Part shown: positions 48,139 to 62,500 of the stretch, in pieces
Position numbering within the stretch: the first letter of the stretch is position 1
Layout of the letters: every line of letters begins with the position of its first letter
From: Zingiber officinale
Lineage: Eukaryota > Streptophyta > Magnoliopsida > Zingiberales > Zingiberaceae
DNA length: 64,000 bases
Reading direction: 5' to 3'
Assembly (NCBI RefSeq): GCF_018446385.1
Contig: NC_055993.1
Location: 39,553,645-39,617,644 of the forward strand
Made by a program: the position numbers and the translations under genes
The notes under the pieces: model-generated
Databases searched by the model: none
Told to the model about the DNA's origin: nothing
What the model saw: the letters and a program-made list of their open reading frames with translations, nothing else

Positions 48139-48797
48139 TGAGTTAGTAAGATTATAAACATAATTCCGTATTAAAAGTATATGGAAATGTTTATAGATTT
48201 AAAAGAGAAAGATATATCTATTAATATAAAAAAATTTTAAGTATAATCAAAAAATAAATTATGAGAGTTTAGATCTAAAGTGGATAATACCATACAATTG
48301 TGAAGATATCTTAATTCTTTTGGTCCTAACAATTAGAATCAGAGCTTGGACTGTCAGAAGGACTAATCATCGTTTGTGCACAAGAGTCATGGTACAATCA
48401 AGTTTTGTGGGTGGAATATTGACATCTAACAAAAGAAGTGGGGGTTCGCATGTCTGAATCAAATGACAAAACACCAGACAAGAAGTCCTAATAAGTCGGT
48501 TGGACTGAGGGGCAAGAAGACCTGGTGAGTCGAGAATTGGACGTTAAACAGATAAGATTTCCACCTGAGGAGGTTCTTGTGGTCCTTCGTTTGAGGGGAG
48601 GATTGTTGGAATTGTAAGATTATAAACATAGTCTCACATTGAAAATACATGAAAGATTATAAATTTATAAGAGAAAAATATCTCTATTGATATGAAATCT
48701 TTTGAATAGAGTCCAAAAATAAAACTATAAAGATTTAAACTCAAAATGAATAATATCATACTGTTATATATGATGAAATTTTAATAATCTCTCAACA
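48139..48797 (+). mobile_element. TRIM-type mini LTR retrotransposon (659 bp)
   Basis: Two direct repeats of about 193 bp (48139-48331 and 48604-48797) share TAAGATTATAAACAT, 'gatttaaa/agattta' blocks and CAACA/CTAACA ends. The first is followed at once by ATTAGAATCAGAGC (48332-48345), a two-base-degenerate version of the initiator-Met tRNA primer site ATTGGTATCAGAGC. The second is preceded by a purine tract GAGGGGAGGAT (48593-48603). The internal part is about 270 bp without coding capacity, the hallmark of TRIMs. Flanking 5-mers (AGTAC, TGCAA) no longer match. Confidence 0.8.
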
Positions 48798-50593
48798 TGC
48801 AAAGACATTCTTTGCAAAAATAATAGTATTCCAAATTGCACCGGCCATCGAACGGTCGGCCGGTCGAACCTCTCGTAGCTTAGAAAGAATGCTCGAGTAG
48901 ACAAAAGAGAAGCCTTCATTGCTTTATTTTTGGATCAAATGATGAACCGCCAAAACGATGGATTACATGCAAGAACCAAGACAACTTCCTCTATTTAAAT
49001 GAAACAATTTTTTTAAAAAAAAAATAATAGATTTAAATTCGTTAATGAATCATTTTTTAATTTCCTTGTCTATCTTAAATAGGATGGAAGGAATTTCCTT
49101 CCCCCCTAACCAAACTCCACGACAAACTTCATTAAACTCTAGCGAACTAATAGCCTCGAGCTCGTTGTAAGCTAACAACAACTTAGAACAATTCACGAAC
49201 TAGCTTGACCAAACTACCATGAGCTCACGACTGTTCATGAACTTACTTCTGTAGTGTGATAGTAAGTTCGCAATCTTCTCTCTTTTCGTCCCCTCTTTCC
49301 TTCTTTTCCTCTTTGTTTCTCCTTCTTTTTTTTTTTATCCCTTTTGATCAATTTCACCTTAAATTTGTTTCCCTCTTCTATCTGCTTTTAAACCTACAGA
49401 GGCACAAATCAAAGGGGGGTTGGTTTAAGCTTTTGTCTCAAATTCTAAAGTTTTGAGGCATAGATGGTCAAAGCCCTTTGTAGGCCTTAATTTCAACCAA
49501 TTTAGGCTGAATCTTGCCCATTAAAATCGATTCCGACCAAACCATGAACATATACACGAAGAAACAATCTCTTTACTTAGAATCATGAGGAAGGAGAGTA
49601 ATGCTGAATAGAATACTAGTTGTTCTGTAAGTTAGTTCTAATAAAAAAAAATTTAGGGAAGACAAAAAAAATCACCAAACGTGGAGAATGTGTCATAATA
49701 TCTATAAATAAATATTTAAATAATCTCAAAATCCTATCGATACAATACCAACAAAAGATAAAAATAATGTTAATAAATAGGACAATTTAAAAAACTTTAA
49801 ATGACGTTTTTTAATCTAAAATTGGGCCGCTATATGTTACACCTAATAATAATTATATATCTCCTAATAAACTTCAATTTAATACATTATGATCCCTGTA
49901 ATTTAACCCAAATTATAAGCAATGACCTCCCAAAACTTACAATCAAAACGGTCCCAAAACTCTAAGCTATGATGTTCCACATCACAGACTCCTCTTACAT
50001 CAGAAAATAGAGGATGATAGCCAAATGAAAGCCATAGAGTTTGATTCCCCTCTCTCCACAACCCACATTGATAGGGTAGATGGAGGAGTTCAGCAAACAA
50101 GAATGTTAAGGATGATAATAGATAGAGTAGACTTACTCGCATGATGCTTTCATGATTTGGGAAGTATTAGAGACTGGAAATGATCATCCAATTCACAGTT
50201 CAGTGAAGTTTACTTCACAATATAGACGAACGAAAACAAGGTTCTTCGGCTGTCGTACCAAGTTTCATCACAACATAATTTGAGAATGATCAATTATCTC
50301 CAAACGTGCTTCTCTAAAACATTTGAGAATTTGGACTAAGGAGCAAAGCCGACAATTTGCTACCAAAAACTTGGGGCTGATTGATTCAGTTTCTACCAAA
50401 GAGGTATTCAATATCCACAAAAAAACCCAGCTCTGATTGGCAAGTTAGTCCATTATTTAGTAATCTATAAATCTCCTATGGCAGTTGCGGCCAACAACTC
50501 AAAATAAACATTAAACAAAATAAGGAGGAGAACTATGATCATTGTAAGAAAAATATGACCTATCTAAGTATGTTTACAAAGCTGTGGCATGAT
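48798..50593. other. Intergenic, includes 3'UTR of the DnaJ gene
   Basis: No gene seen. The last few hundred bases before 50594 should contain the 3'UTR of the minus-strand DnaJ gene. The stretch around 49130-49260 is enriched in GAGCTC/GAACT words but I cannot assign it to a family. Confidence 0.5.
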
Positions 50594-53500
50594 TCATTGC
50601 GATGCTCCAGCAACAGTATCCCTCTTTTCTTCTCCTTGCTGCTCCTCTTTTGCAAATTCCTCGATCAACATTCTTTGCCTATGCGTTAAATTACTAGCAA
50701 AGCAAAGATAAAATGAGTGAGTGATTTCCAGACAAATGGAACTGTCGGGGCAAAGATGGGATTAAAAATGTGTTTAAGAAATTTACACTGGTATCGACAC
50801 ATTAAAATGGACATACTGATCCCCATATTGCGAACTATTTCTTGTCTTTATTCCTGTAGAATAATTCACTTGCTTGAGTATCATTATTCGAAGTTACTAA
50901 ATTTATTGGTTCTCTCTCCCGAGCTAACACGAAAAAGTCATAATTCCAAATAGCATCATAAGTGTATATAGAATTGGCAAGCAAGCTTGCCGTCAGTAAC
51001 AACAATAGGATTCTCTAAAAAACATTAAAAAAAAAAAGTTGAATGACAAATCTTGGCTATAATTACCTTTTCCTCTTAAGACAACCTTCTGACCAGGTTG
51101 AGTTCCAGGTTTAACCTGAAAGGTAGAAGAAACACAAGCATATACTGTCTAGTAGACTTGATCAACTTGAGATATTCTTCTAGTATTAGGAAGCCAGGAA
51201 ATATACCTTAAGATGTACATCTCCAGTAAGAGTTGGCACTTCAATAGTTCCCCCTAAAATCGCCTGAAAAGAACATGAGATAAATTTGCTCAGCATCTGT
51301 GCCTATTCAGAGGAAGGGCCTATGATCACTAATTCTGACTACTCAAGAATTTGCATTAAGATACTAGGATGCTTAGAGGTGGAAAACCCACCAATAGATT
51401 GTCTAGTTAGAAAAGTTGAGACTGAAGCAAAATTTTGATTAGTAAATGTAATAAAAATAATAATTTAATTAATTTTGACATGGTGTAAAAGCTTGTACAA
51501 AGCTCAATAGAGGGATGTGATTTATATTGATATGGTGATGAAGCATTACATAGCTTAATGGAGGGGTATACCCGACCTCAAATAATTGAAACAAAAACTA
51601 GATGACAAACTCAAACAAAGAATTTACCACTTAAGCACCGAAAGGGAAAAAGGAACACACAAACCTCTTGAACTAAAAACTATGACGTAAAGACACCATT
51701 CCTCACCTTTTGGTCAGTTCATGAACTTGAGAACTAATATTGTTATCCAACTGAAATCAATAGCAATAGAAATGGCCAAATTGATGTCTAAAACACTAGC
51801 AATTCCATGAGTTCTACTAGAAAATTTAACAAGCATCCGATCCAGTAATCCAAGCTGCTACAAGCTTACGAGATGAGAATACTGAAGCAGTTACCTGAGT
51901 GACACCTAAGACAGCATCAACATGAACATCTGATTTCTCTCTCCGAAAGACAGGATCATTCCGGACCTGAAAATTGAATTGGCAGAGTTAGTACATTCAA
52001 AGAATCTCTCTCTCAGGTATAGAAACAAGGCTTACCTTTATGTTAATAAAAAGATCACCAGGTTGATTTCCTTCAGGATCTGCTCCCCCACTTCCACGAA
52101 TTTGTATTGTGTCATCATTATCCACTCCTGTATGAAAATGTAGCAAAATCTAATTGTTCTGGACCGGGAAGAGTAGAAACCATTTATTTCTGTTAGTATA
52201 AATAATTTAGTACTAGGATAATTTTAATTAACCCCATGAAGTTTGCCTGAATTTGTAATTTGCAACCAAACTTCTAAAGTCAGTTTAAGTCAGTTTGCTC
52301 CATAGAATCTGCTATATATTAAAAAATGGCACCTGAACCTATAGAAAATGTATGATTCCATGACAAATGATGCTTGCCATCCAGAAACAGACGAAAAATG
52401 TGATGGGAAGCGAAACATTAGTGGATTGAGAACTTCATGAAAGATTGTTTGAAGCAAATTGAATAGGAGCAAACTTAAGGAGGCAACTAACATATCCAAT
52501 TGCCAATCACGATAAATAATGTAATACATTAAATTGCTAGGTTAGTTATATAAGATGATTTCTTCAGTTCCAATAAAATCTTCAGTGTCAAAATGGAGTT
52601 GACACTTGATAGATGATCAATGAGCAGCACTGCCCAATGTACATAATCTAAATATTAGGACATTAACAAATTTGAAGTAAATGGTACGCCATGTCCCCTG
52701 ATAGCTTCTTTTGGAAATAGTAATTGAATGAAATAGACATAGAACAAGGAAGTTGAGAAAATGCACATGTTTAAGTGGTAGATGTGGATTTTGACAAAAG
52801 TCTGAAACAAATTACAGGTGCAAAATGTCTTCAGACAAGCATAGGAATGAACTAACTTTTCATCTTTCATACATACCAGGCACTATATCGAGATTGATTG
52901 ATTTCACACCTTTCACCACTTTCTGTCCTTTGCATGAGCTGCATACATTCTATAAACATGAAAAAGATTTAAGGATAAAATCAGCAGGCTTAGTGAGTAA
53001 AAGGAGAGCCCAAATATGCAAAAGCACAGTAACTAATTTGAAATAAACATTTAACACATGATGCTATGACAATATTCTTCAGTTGATCTACATACAACCA
53101 CATGGAACAAGCATCAAATCATAAAAGAAAGAACTTCTGCAAAAACTTGGATGCAAGATATGAGGAGGAGAGAGTGACAAAAAGTAGATAAATGATGGAC
53201 ATACTTTTCCCTCTTCCTCCTTATATATTCCATGCACATAAACAGACATTTAGAGTTGCAAATTTCAATATTGATATGGTAGAAAAAGATATTTTAAACA
53301 GCATAAGTTAAGATTATTAGAAATAATATGTTTCTCCTCCAACAAAAATTGTTCATACTATCTGAGTCATTGACTTCTGATTTAATTTTGCCCCTAGAAA
53401 AAAATTAATTCTTAGCTGCTTAACATGACTAAAGATAGCAATGATCAAGAACATGTGCAAACCACAAAGAAGGGCTTCAAGACTATAGTCATGCCTACTA

Positions 53501-56500
53501 ATTGGTGGTAAATATACCTTACATAATTAGGGATGAAAAGTCATCCAGACAAGACAATGACAGCCTAAATGCTTAAGTTATGCATAAATATCAGAAACAT
53601 CTATGTAAATTTCAAGATTTTTCCTGTTGATAGACATTGTTTTCATGGCATTTCAAATTTCTATTTTGAATTATATAAATTGTGAACTCTGATATTGTCT
53701 TCTCAAATTTTCACTAGTAAGTATTCATTTCAACACAAACCAAAGTACTGAGTTCGGTCATAGATTATTCAACTACCTATAAAACTTAGCTTGTGTTTAT
53801 GATCTTCCTAATTTTTCTTTAATCATTCTTCCACGCCTTATTTATTGAATTAAATTTATAAAAAAGTATAATATGTTCTATCAAACTCCAGGAATATGTG
53901 AAGGTGCAGCTTTCCAATGAAATGCACATATCATTAAACAAATTTTACCCTCACAGTTCTCCCTGATCCACCACATTGTGAGCATGATATCTGAAATCTG
54001 ACAGGACCATTTTGCATGAAGATCTGCCAATAAGTGAAAAATTAATTTTACTTAGAGAAAATATCATTAAAATAATGAATAACCAAGTTCATAAAGTGTT
54101 AGTGTTCCTGATCCAACCATTCCAGAACCTTTGCAGGTCCTACATGCTTCAGGCTTGGTTCCAGGAGGATAACCCCTACCACCTGGAAGAATCTTCAAAA
54201 TTTTAGTTTCAAATGCTTTGCCAGTAATATTTGGAAAAGGTTTGATTTTTTAAAAGAGAAAGCAACCACATTTATCCAGTGATCCAGATAGATGTTCAGT
54301 TAGTATGAGTGGCATGCCTAGACAGAGATGCCCAAACATGGCAGGTCAATTTTAAATCTGTGGGGAATAACAAGAGGCATCACATACCACATGTTTCACA
54401 AGCGAGAACAGTTTGAAATGACACCGTCTTGGTGCACCCTTGGACTGCTTCCATAAATGAAATTTCTAGTGGAATCTACAGAAGATGAAAGAGTAATTTA
54501 GAGAATCGAAAACAAACAGTAGCTTCAATCATGGGGATATTACAGGAAAAGAGAATAAACCTTAACATCTTGTCCTCCAGCATTTCCACCTCTGAACATG
54601 TTTCTGAAAAACTGTTGAAGGGATACAAACAAGACATGATCAAAATTATGAAACAAATCAATGATATAAATAACCAGAAAAATATAGATATTCAAACTAT
54701 ATTAAATAATCCAGAGTTGCTGTTTTTTATTGCAAGGACACCGGATTGTTTGCCAACTGATACCCAGTTGAAGGCATCTTGAATGAATTACTTTCTTAAT
54801 TCTACATAATCTTACACTAGTTACCTTAATCATACTGCATTAAACATATTCTTTAAATATATTTCAGAACAATGTAGGAGTTCTATAGAATTTTGTTTCT
54901 TTCTTCTTCAAAGCTATAACTGAAGAACTTGCAATGCCTTTTTTTCTTGTAAACATAAAGTCCCATTAAAAATTGAAACACTCTTTCCTTTTGGTAAATC
55001 CCTATGTCAGTACATGGTTGAATCCCAAGCAATCAAGTAATTCATAAATCATGTTTTAGTTGTTTATCTTTAGCAAATTATGTGTAAAGGTCAATTAGTG
55101 ATGCCAATTTATTTGCTTGAGTAATATTTTCTAAGTTTGAAAATCTATAAGAGACATCTGCAAAATTAAGACCTTTTGATTAGATCGTTAGATACAATAA
55201 ATGTATCAAATATTGCACCCTATTCTGAAAGACTTAAATAGCATGAAATAGACAAATACTACTGGGAATAAATATAAAGATATCTCCATGAACACTTACT
55301 CATACATTATGGTTGAATGCAATATGGTTGTAGATATAACAGGCATCATAATCCAAAGTCAACAAGCTAAATATATAGGCTCAAACATGAAAGCAAAAAA
55401 TTGTAAAGGTGAATTAAGCATTTACATGGACGAAAATGGGAATGATGAGACCAGTGGCTATCATACAATAGTTGGTATGGCATCGCTTTTTCTTTCATTT
55501 GTGATATAAAGGTCTTCCCAAGAAGAGGAAGAGGAATATAGCCATGACAGATAAATTTGTTAATCAAGAAGTCATAGAGGTCATACTAGCAACAAGTCAG
55601 CAAACTAGTTTCTGATCTACAATTGATTTTAGCAACAAAAATTCAAGATACTGAATAACCAATCCAGTAACATTTACTGAAAGATACTACTTTTAAGTTT
55701 TTAGGTGACGAAACATATTTTTACCATTTTAGTTCTAAGTGATAAATAAGAAAAGCAGAAATAATAAGAACGAACTGTTCAGCATAGTTAATCCATGGAA
55801 TAGAATAGTGTATTGCTGAGGACCTAATACTAACTAAATACTTTGGGTAGGTTTGCAACTTCAGGTAGTAAGACACAAGGATGCAAATTGGGCAAGCACT
55901 CCCACAAATACAAAATTTATATCAACCTAGTATCTTCTTTTTGGAGGCAATATAATGTCTTCGAAGTGCAACAAGCAAATAGTCATCTGATCAATAGCAG
56001 CAGAAGCAGCAGCAATAGCAACCAAGTCTTATCCCACTAGATGGGGTCGGCATTTGATCAATAGCATATAGCTCATCCAATTTATGACTAAGTTGGGTAA
56101 TAAGTCAATTAAGCTTTGCTGTCACAATCAAGTAGCTATGCAGATTGCTTTACAAGAAAACAAAAGTATAGAAGTTGATTAGCACTTATCAAGGAGAGGA
56201 TGCAACACAAGAAATGATCGTCTCCTTTATTAGTTCTAATGATTAGTTAGTAGATTTTACTAACTCTAAGGGATCTTAGAATTAAATACATTTGTAACAA
56301 GCTAGGGAAATATAATATTTTGAAAATAGATTGAGATTTACTTGCCAATATACCAAAATTTGGGACTTAAATCATGAAGTGGCAATAGGACGATAACATA
56401 AAGGTAGATGGGGAATACCATGGATATGACTGTAAAATTTTTCCCTATCTAAAACATAACTAACCCAAAAGAAGAAAAAAGTGGAATCCAGAAAAAGCAA

Positions 56501-59500
56501 AGCCAAAGGAGAAATAGCAAATCCTAGATGCTAGAAAGTCTCTTGAGGTTCTGAAATTACAACCATGTTCATTTCACTTAAAAAATTAGATCTCTTATTA
56601 ATAATAATATTACAGACGATATACTGAACAAATAGTCTTGTATGACCAATTGATTATTGTCTAATGCTAGGCAATGCTAAATTTAACTATCCTAATGAAG
56701 CTTTAACTTCATTTATATATCTCATAATAAGTTCATGAAGAATCCATGTGTGTCTTGTAGCAAGAATATAAACTGTACAGTCTACCCTTGTTGTCAGCTA
56801 AAATCTTCAATGGAAACTCACCTAACTCAACAAAAATAATAATCATTTGCACATCAAGCATACAAAGGCCATGTGTAATTACTAAAATCAACATAGAAAC
56901 TAAAAAATCATTTGCTAAAGAACGGACATCATTAAATCATAGAATATATCATACAGCAGCAAACAATGTGTAATCAAATAAATTAATCACTAAAATAAAC
57001 ATGATCATTCAAAACGATAACATGATTTCAATGTCTCAAATGGATTTCAGCCAAGCCAGCAAAAGGCCCACCAGAACCAGGATCACCTCCTGCAGCAGCT
57101 TGTTCAAATGAATCAGGACCAACCTGTCACATTAAGACCCATAAATTAGCTCCAAAAAGAACAAGGCTTATAAAATTGCTTGTAGATGAAATAAAAATAT
57201 ATATATTCTTGCAGGTGCTAACTTGTATAAAATAATCAGATAGAAAATTGTTGCCTGTATCACATTTTATTAATTTCTACTAGAATTGCATATCGCTTAT
57301 GAGAAATTTTAGGATTATCTAGTCAATAATGGCATATAGTACAAAATCCAACACCTATGGCACATTTGATTCAGGGAATGCAAATGCTAGTGAATAAAGT
57401 TTGACTTAGGGAATAGAATAAAACAGAAATAGAATAACTATGCCTTGGTTGGAATAAGAATATGGATATATCAAGATAACTATTCCTAAGCTTAACACAA
57501 GGAAAAGTTAAGAAGAATCAAAATGGTCTAGCAATTTTGTGAGATTGGTATTTCAAGAACTGCTATTCCATGCTCATTTTGCAACAATTTGCAGGACCAA
57601 AAGTGATAAAAAAAATGCAAACATCAGTTAAAATTGATCAGCCTGCTCAAGTATAGTTAGTGTTAGAGCCAGGGTTCTCTGTCTGTAGTCACATGTATGC
57701 AAGCAGAATGGTCCATGATGTGCTTGTATTGAAGGGATGCTTTCCTAAGTGGCTTGTTATTTTGGGTTGGATTATCTCTTCCTCCTCTTAAATACAAACA
57801 AGTGATACCAACAGTTTCTCTTACACCATTCAGAAGCTTGCTTGCAACGACAAGCAGTGCAGCTAAAATGTCTCTCTCATCCAATTGAGACAAGAAGGAG
57901 AACCTTGTTTCCCAGGATCTTCTCCCCCAGGGCATAACACAGGCGCATGACATCTCTGACGTAATGGCCAAGAGTCGATTCTCAAGAACTGACGACATGG
58001 GGTTTACCCCACCATGCGCCTGACGCCTGTGTACCTGCATCTACCTCCCTCCAAATCCGTGGGGCCGACACTAGGGGGACCGTTAATGTAGCGGATCTAC
58101 ATTTAAATATAGTTCTCAATTTGGTAAGAGGATGTTAAAAAAAATTGATTCTTCTTGATTCTCACTAACTTGTTAGACTTTAGTGAAATCTTGCCATCTT
58201 CCAGCCATATCTTTGGTTTATTGCAGCCCTTGTACATCATGTGTTCAATATCGCAGTCAAAATCAGTTTGGATCTTGAGGATCCTGAACCAACTTGGAAA
58301 ATCCATACAGGATCAGCTAAGTTCGATTACTATGAGTTTAACAACAAAATGATGAATCTCAAAGTACGTCATCTGCGATAGTCTTCTTCATTCTAACATT
58401 GACTTTGCGTTACTATTTCTTCCTATATTCTGTTTTCTTCAGTTCCCCACATTGACATTGTATTTCTTTCATTACTATCAAACATCAATCATCATTTTTG
58501 TAATTTTTTTAAAAAAAAGGGCAAACAAAATATAACTCTGTACCTGGTCGTATATCCTTCGCTTATCCTCATCCTTCAACACCTGAGAGCAGAAATACAT
58601 TTAGTGTTTCAATAGTTAAGAAAGATTGAATGTAAAACAATCTTACTACCTCATAAGCACGTTGAACTTCTTGGAACTTTCTTTCTGCATCACTATCATC
58701 TTTGTTTGTATCAGGATGGAGCTTCTTTGCAAGCTATATAAAATCCACAAAGTCAAACTTTGTGACTTAGATAAGATATACAGAAACTCCATTTTATACT
58801 AAAGTATTTAAGGCAACAGGAATCAATAAACCTTTGTGTGTTTAGGGATGACAATTTTTCCCACGGGTTCGGGGCCACGTGGGGAAAACCCGAAACGGGG
58901 ACAGGTTCAGGGAGACATTTCGGATATGGGTTCGGGTTCTCGGGCAAGTATGGGGATGCTATCCTCATCCCCGAACCCATCCCGATATAGGAAAAGCTTA
59001 TGATTTCTAATCGGAGAATCCCCATCCCCGCCCGCGGGGATGGGGATTCCCCAATTAGATAGGGACGGGGATTGGGATGGATTCAGAGGCGGGGATATAT
59101 TTCGGGGGCAGGGATGGGGAGGGCAAACCCGCCCCCGCCCCACCCCAATGTCATCCTTATGTATGTTTATTCATTAATAAAAAATAAACAATCGAGGTAC
59201 TGAATAAATTTGGAAACTTATTAACAACATCAACAAAGAGCCAAACATACAATTATTTGAAGTACGTGAATATTGGCTTTCTATAGCATGGTTATGTAAT
59301 GATTCATGGCTCGAATCATCCAATTTGATTCAGATGCAATTTGATTCGAATTACATGTCCGAATCAATTTTGAAGATTACAATTCATAATTCCATGAATT
59401 GGGTTAATCAGACTTGATCCAATTAAAAACAATATGGAACAATGAATTTACGGTTAAAAATTTCTCTTCTTCGTGTTCTGTATTCAATGAACCCTTGTCA

Positions 59501-62500
59501 ACCATTCAGCTGTTCATGTCCCATCCTCACACTCGTCAGAGAGTGTCCTTCAGCAGCATTTTCTTCATCAGAGGACGTCTTCCTCAGTATGCATCTTCTT
59601 AGGCAAGCTCCTAGGTGGTTGGATATCGTAATTAGTAGAAGTCTTCAACCAACATCCTTTCAGTAGAGACGTCAACCACCAGACATCATCAACTGCAGAA
59701 ATCTTCATTGGAGACTAGTGCTTCACCGAACTTCTTCCTCAACCATTGAACATCTCTCAACAAGTGGGTGTCCTTGCACATCTTCAGAAACCAATCGCAC
59801 ATCTTAAGAAACCAATTGCACATCCTCAGCAACCAACTCCCACCATATGTCCTTGAGCATCCTCAACAACCAAGTGACTTTGACCAACATCCTCACTCCT
59901 CAGCCACCTGGCACCCAACATTAGGGACCTCAACTGTAACTTTACTTTTTAATCTAGGTATCCAGCTCTTCAAACTGACTATTCCTAGAGGTGACCGCCC
60001 AGCCCGGTGGAAGTTTCTCACAAACCACCATAGTAAATCGGGAAGTGCTCGCGGTTGTCTATCCGGAATGGCCAATGTTCTTAAGTTTGTCACACCAAAC
60101 CTGACATTTAATGGGACCCAACCAACCCTTGTCTCCCAGCAGAAACCCCCGACTTTTAGACCTTTTGCGACCAAAACATCTCTATTGAGATAGAAGAATG
60201 ATAATCTCAAGAGAAATTGACAAAACAAAGTACTTGGCATAACCATATTATTATATATTATAGGCTACTATAGGAGCCGACTTGTAGCTACTCTCATAAA
60301 CAAATTAACTGTGTAATAAGGTTTCATTTTCTTTAACTCTGTCCTTTACACTGTGTACCATATCTATTTTTACTTTCAGTCCACTGCTTTATAGTGTGAT
60401 TTAATCTACATTTATGTTTCTGAACTTGAGATTAATAGTACACATCCCTGTGTTGATTGTTCGCCTGTGGCGTTGGTGGAAAAAAGCATGACTTAGTGTC
60501 TTAGCTCTCTCGATATATAAAGCTTGGGTAAAAATGCTGCCCAAGGATGTCTCATTTTTACATAAAGTGTCTAATATGCCCCTCTAAACCCACTTAGATG
60601 GATGTATACTCATCTACTCACCCAAATAAAACTAAATTGGTCCTCTTCCAACCTACATCCCACCCTAGTATTACTACACTTCTTTAATTCCATCAAACCA
60701 GCAAACACTCATTTTATCTCCCTATCATCGTTAGACTTCCCTCTTCTTCATGTATTTCTATTTTTATTTTTTCTCCATTTTCATGCATATACTTTGAAAT
60801 TTTTGTTCATTTAGAAACATCTTTCTACCCTATAAACATTGAAAAATAAATAAAAAATTTACATTTCAATTCTAGATGGTCCAAGGAAACACATGGGAGC
60901 ACTTTCTGAGTTTAGAACAATTTACATTCATTTAGCAATTTTTTTTTAAAGTGCTCTAAATTGAAAAAGAAAATCATATCTCAACTTGATAGGGTCCACA
61001 AAACACATAGCAATGTGTTCATTTGTGAATTCAAAGCAATTTAGCAGTTCAAGTGTGCTTATTTGTGTTTGTGAATTTAGAGCAAATTTAAGTTCATAGC
61101 AGTTTTGAAAGAACTACTTTATGGTCTTAAATTGATCTAAATTGGAGAAGAAAGACATATCTCGACTCTGAAGGATCCAAGAGACACAAAAGTGTTTGTT
61201 TATGGAATTAAACTGATTCGAGTTTAGGGTTTTGAAACCCTGTTACATGGCCCCAACCTACCCAAGTTTCAAATATATAATACTTTGTTATGGCATATAT
61301 ATTATGAAAATGTAATACCAGATGTTTATTTCTGCAGTGCTAGATAACTTTAAATATTCACAGATAGCATAATTCCACAAGGGCTCTAGAAGCATTACAT
61401 CACACAATTATCGAAACAAATTCCAGTGGAATGGTTGTGTTTGAGAGATGGAATAATCCAAATAAGTCTCATAAGGCACGATATTGCATTATCACCAGGA
61501 CTACCATTTATTTCTCTTTCACTTCTAAAGTTTTGCCCTTATACCATACACACTTTGCTACACCAGTACCAGAACCGCCATTTACTGGAGATAAGTTTGT
61601 TCAAGAGCACTTTTATTGTTGTAGATCAGTCGAAAGTGGAAGAAAGTTATATTTTATTATTGAAGAATCACCAAATTGTAGAATAATAATGATACATGTA
61701 AAAAAAAGTTGTAACTCTATAACTTTGATATATGTGTAAGGAGGTAAATTGTAACTCTAAAATTGATATATGTGCATGGAGAAAATTTTTTGAAAATCTT
61801 AGATGCATGCATAGAGAAAGAATTATAGCTGAAACTTTGATTTATTTGTTCAAAACTAATTCTATATTTGTGTAAATATAAAAATAATGAATTTTTCAGC
61901 TCCTAGGGGCCCATAGAATACAAAGAGTGTTTGTTTCTGAAGTCAAAGTAGTTTAGTTTCAATGTAGCAATTTTGATTAAAACTACACTACATGATCCTA
62001 AACTACTCTAAATCCAACTCATTGGATTTGTTTGTGAAATTATCATTTCCCAAATATAATGGTTAAGATTATCTACTCATTTAACAAAGCGTGAAAGTAG
62101 AGAATCAGAATAAATGCTTGTTCCTTTCTCAGATTAAAATTTTCCCAAGGTTTCCATTGCTTTATTACTGCATCTCCTCAGCGGCAATTAAATGTGATAG
62201 AAGAATTTAGCAAACAAAATCAAACTCTCATATTTAGGCTTAGACTCAACTGATAATCAATCAAAAGACTTTGTCAAAGATAATAATAACTTTTTGTTTT
62301 AGGAAATATTATTAACTTGTCCACGACAAGTGAAGAAAAACAAAGCAAGAGAGAGAGGAAGCGAACTACAAAACTGCCAAAAATAACAACAATGCAAGAA
62401 GCAATAAATAAATAAATAAATAAATAAATATCTAAGTTACTATATGATGGAAGGCAACAATAGGAGGAAAAAAATGTCAATAGTGAGTGATAATAATTAA

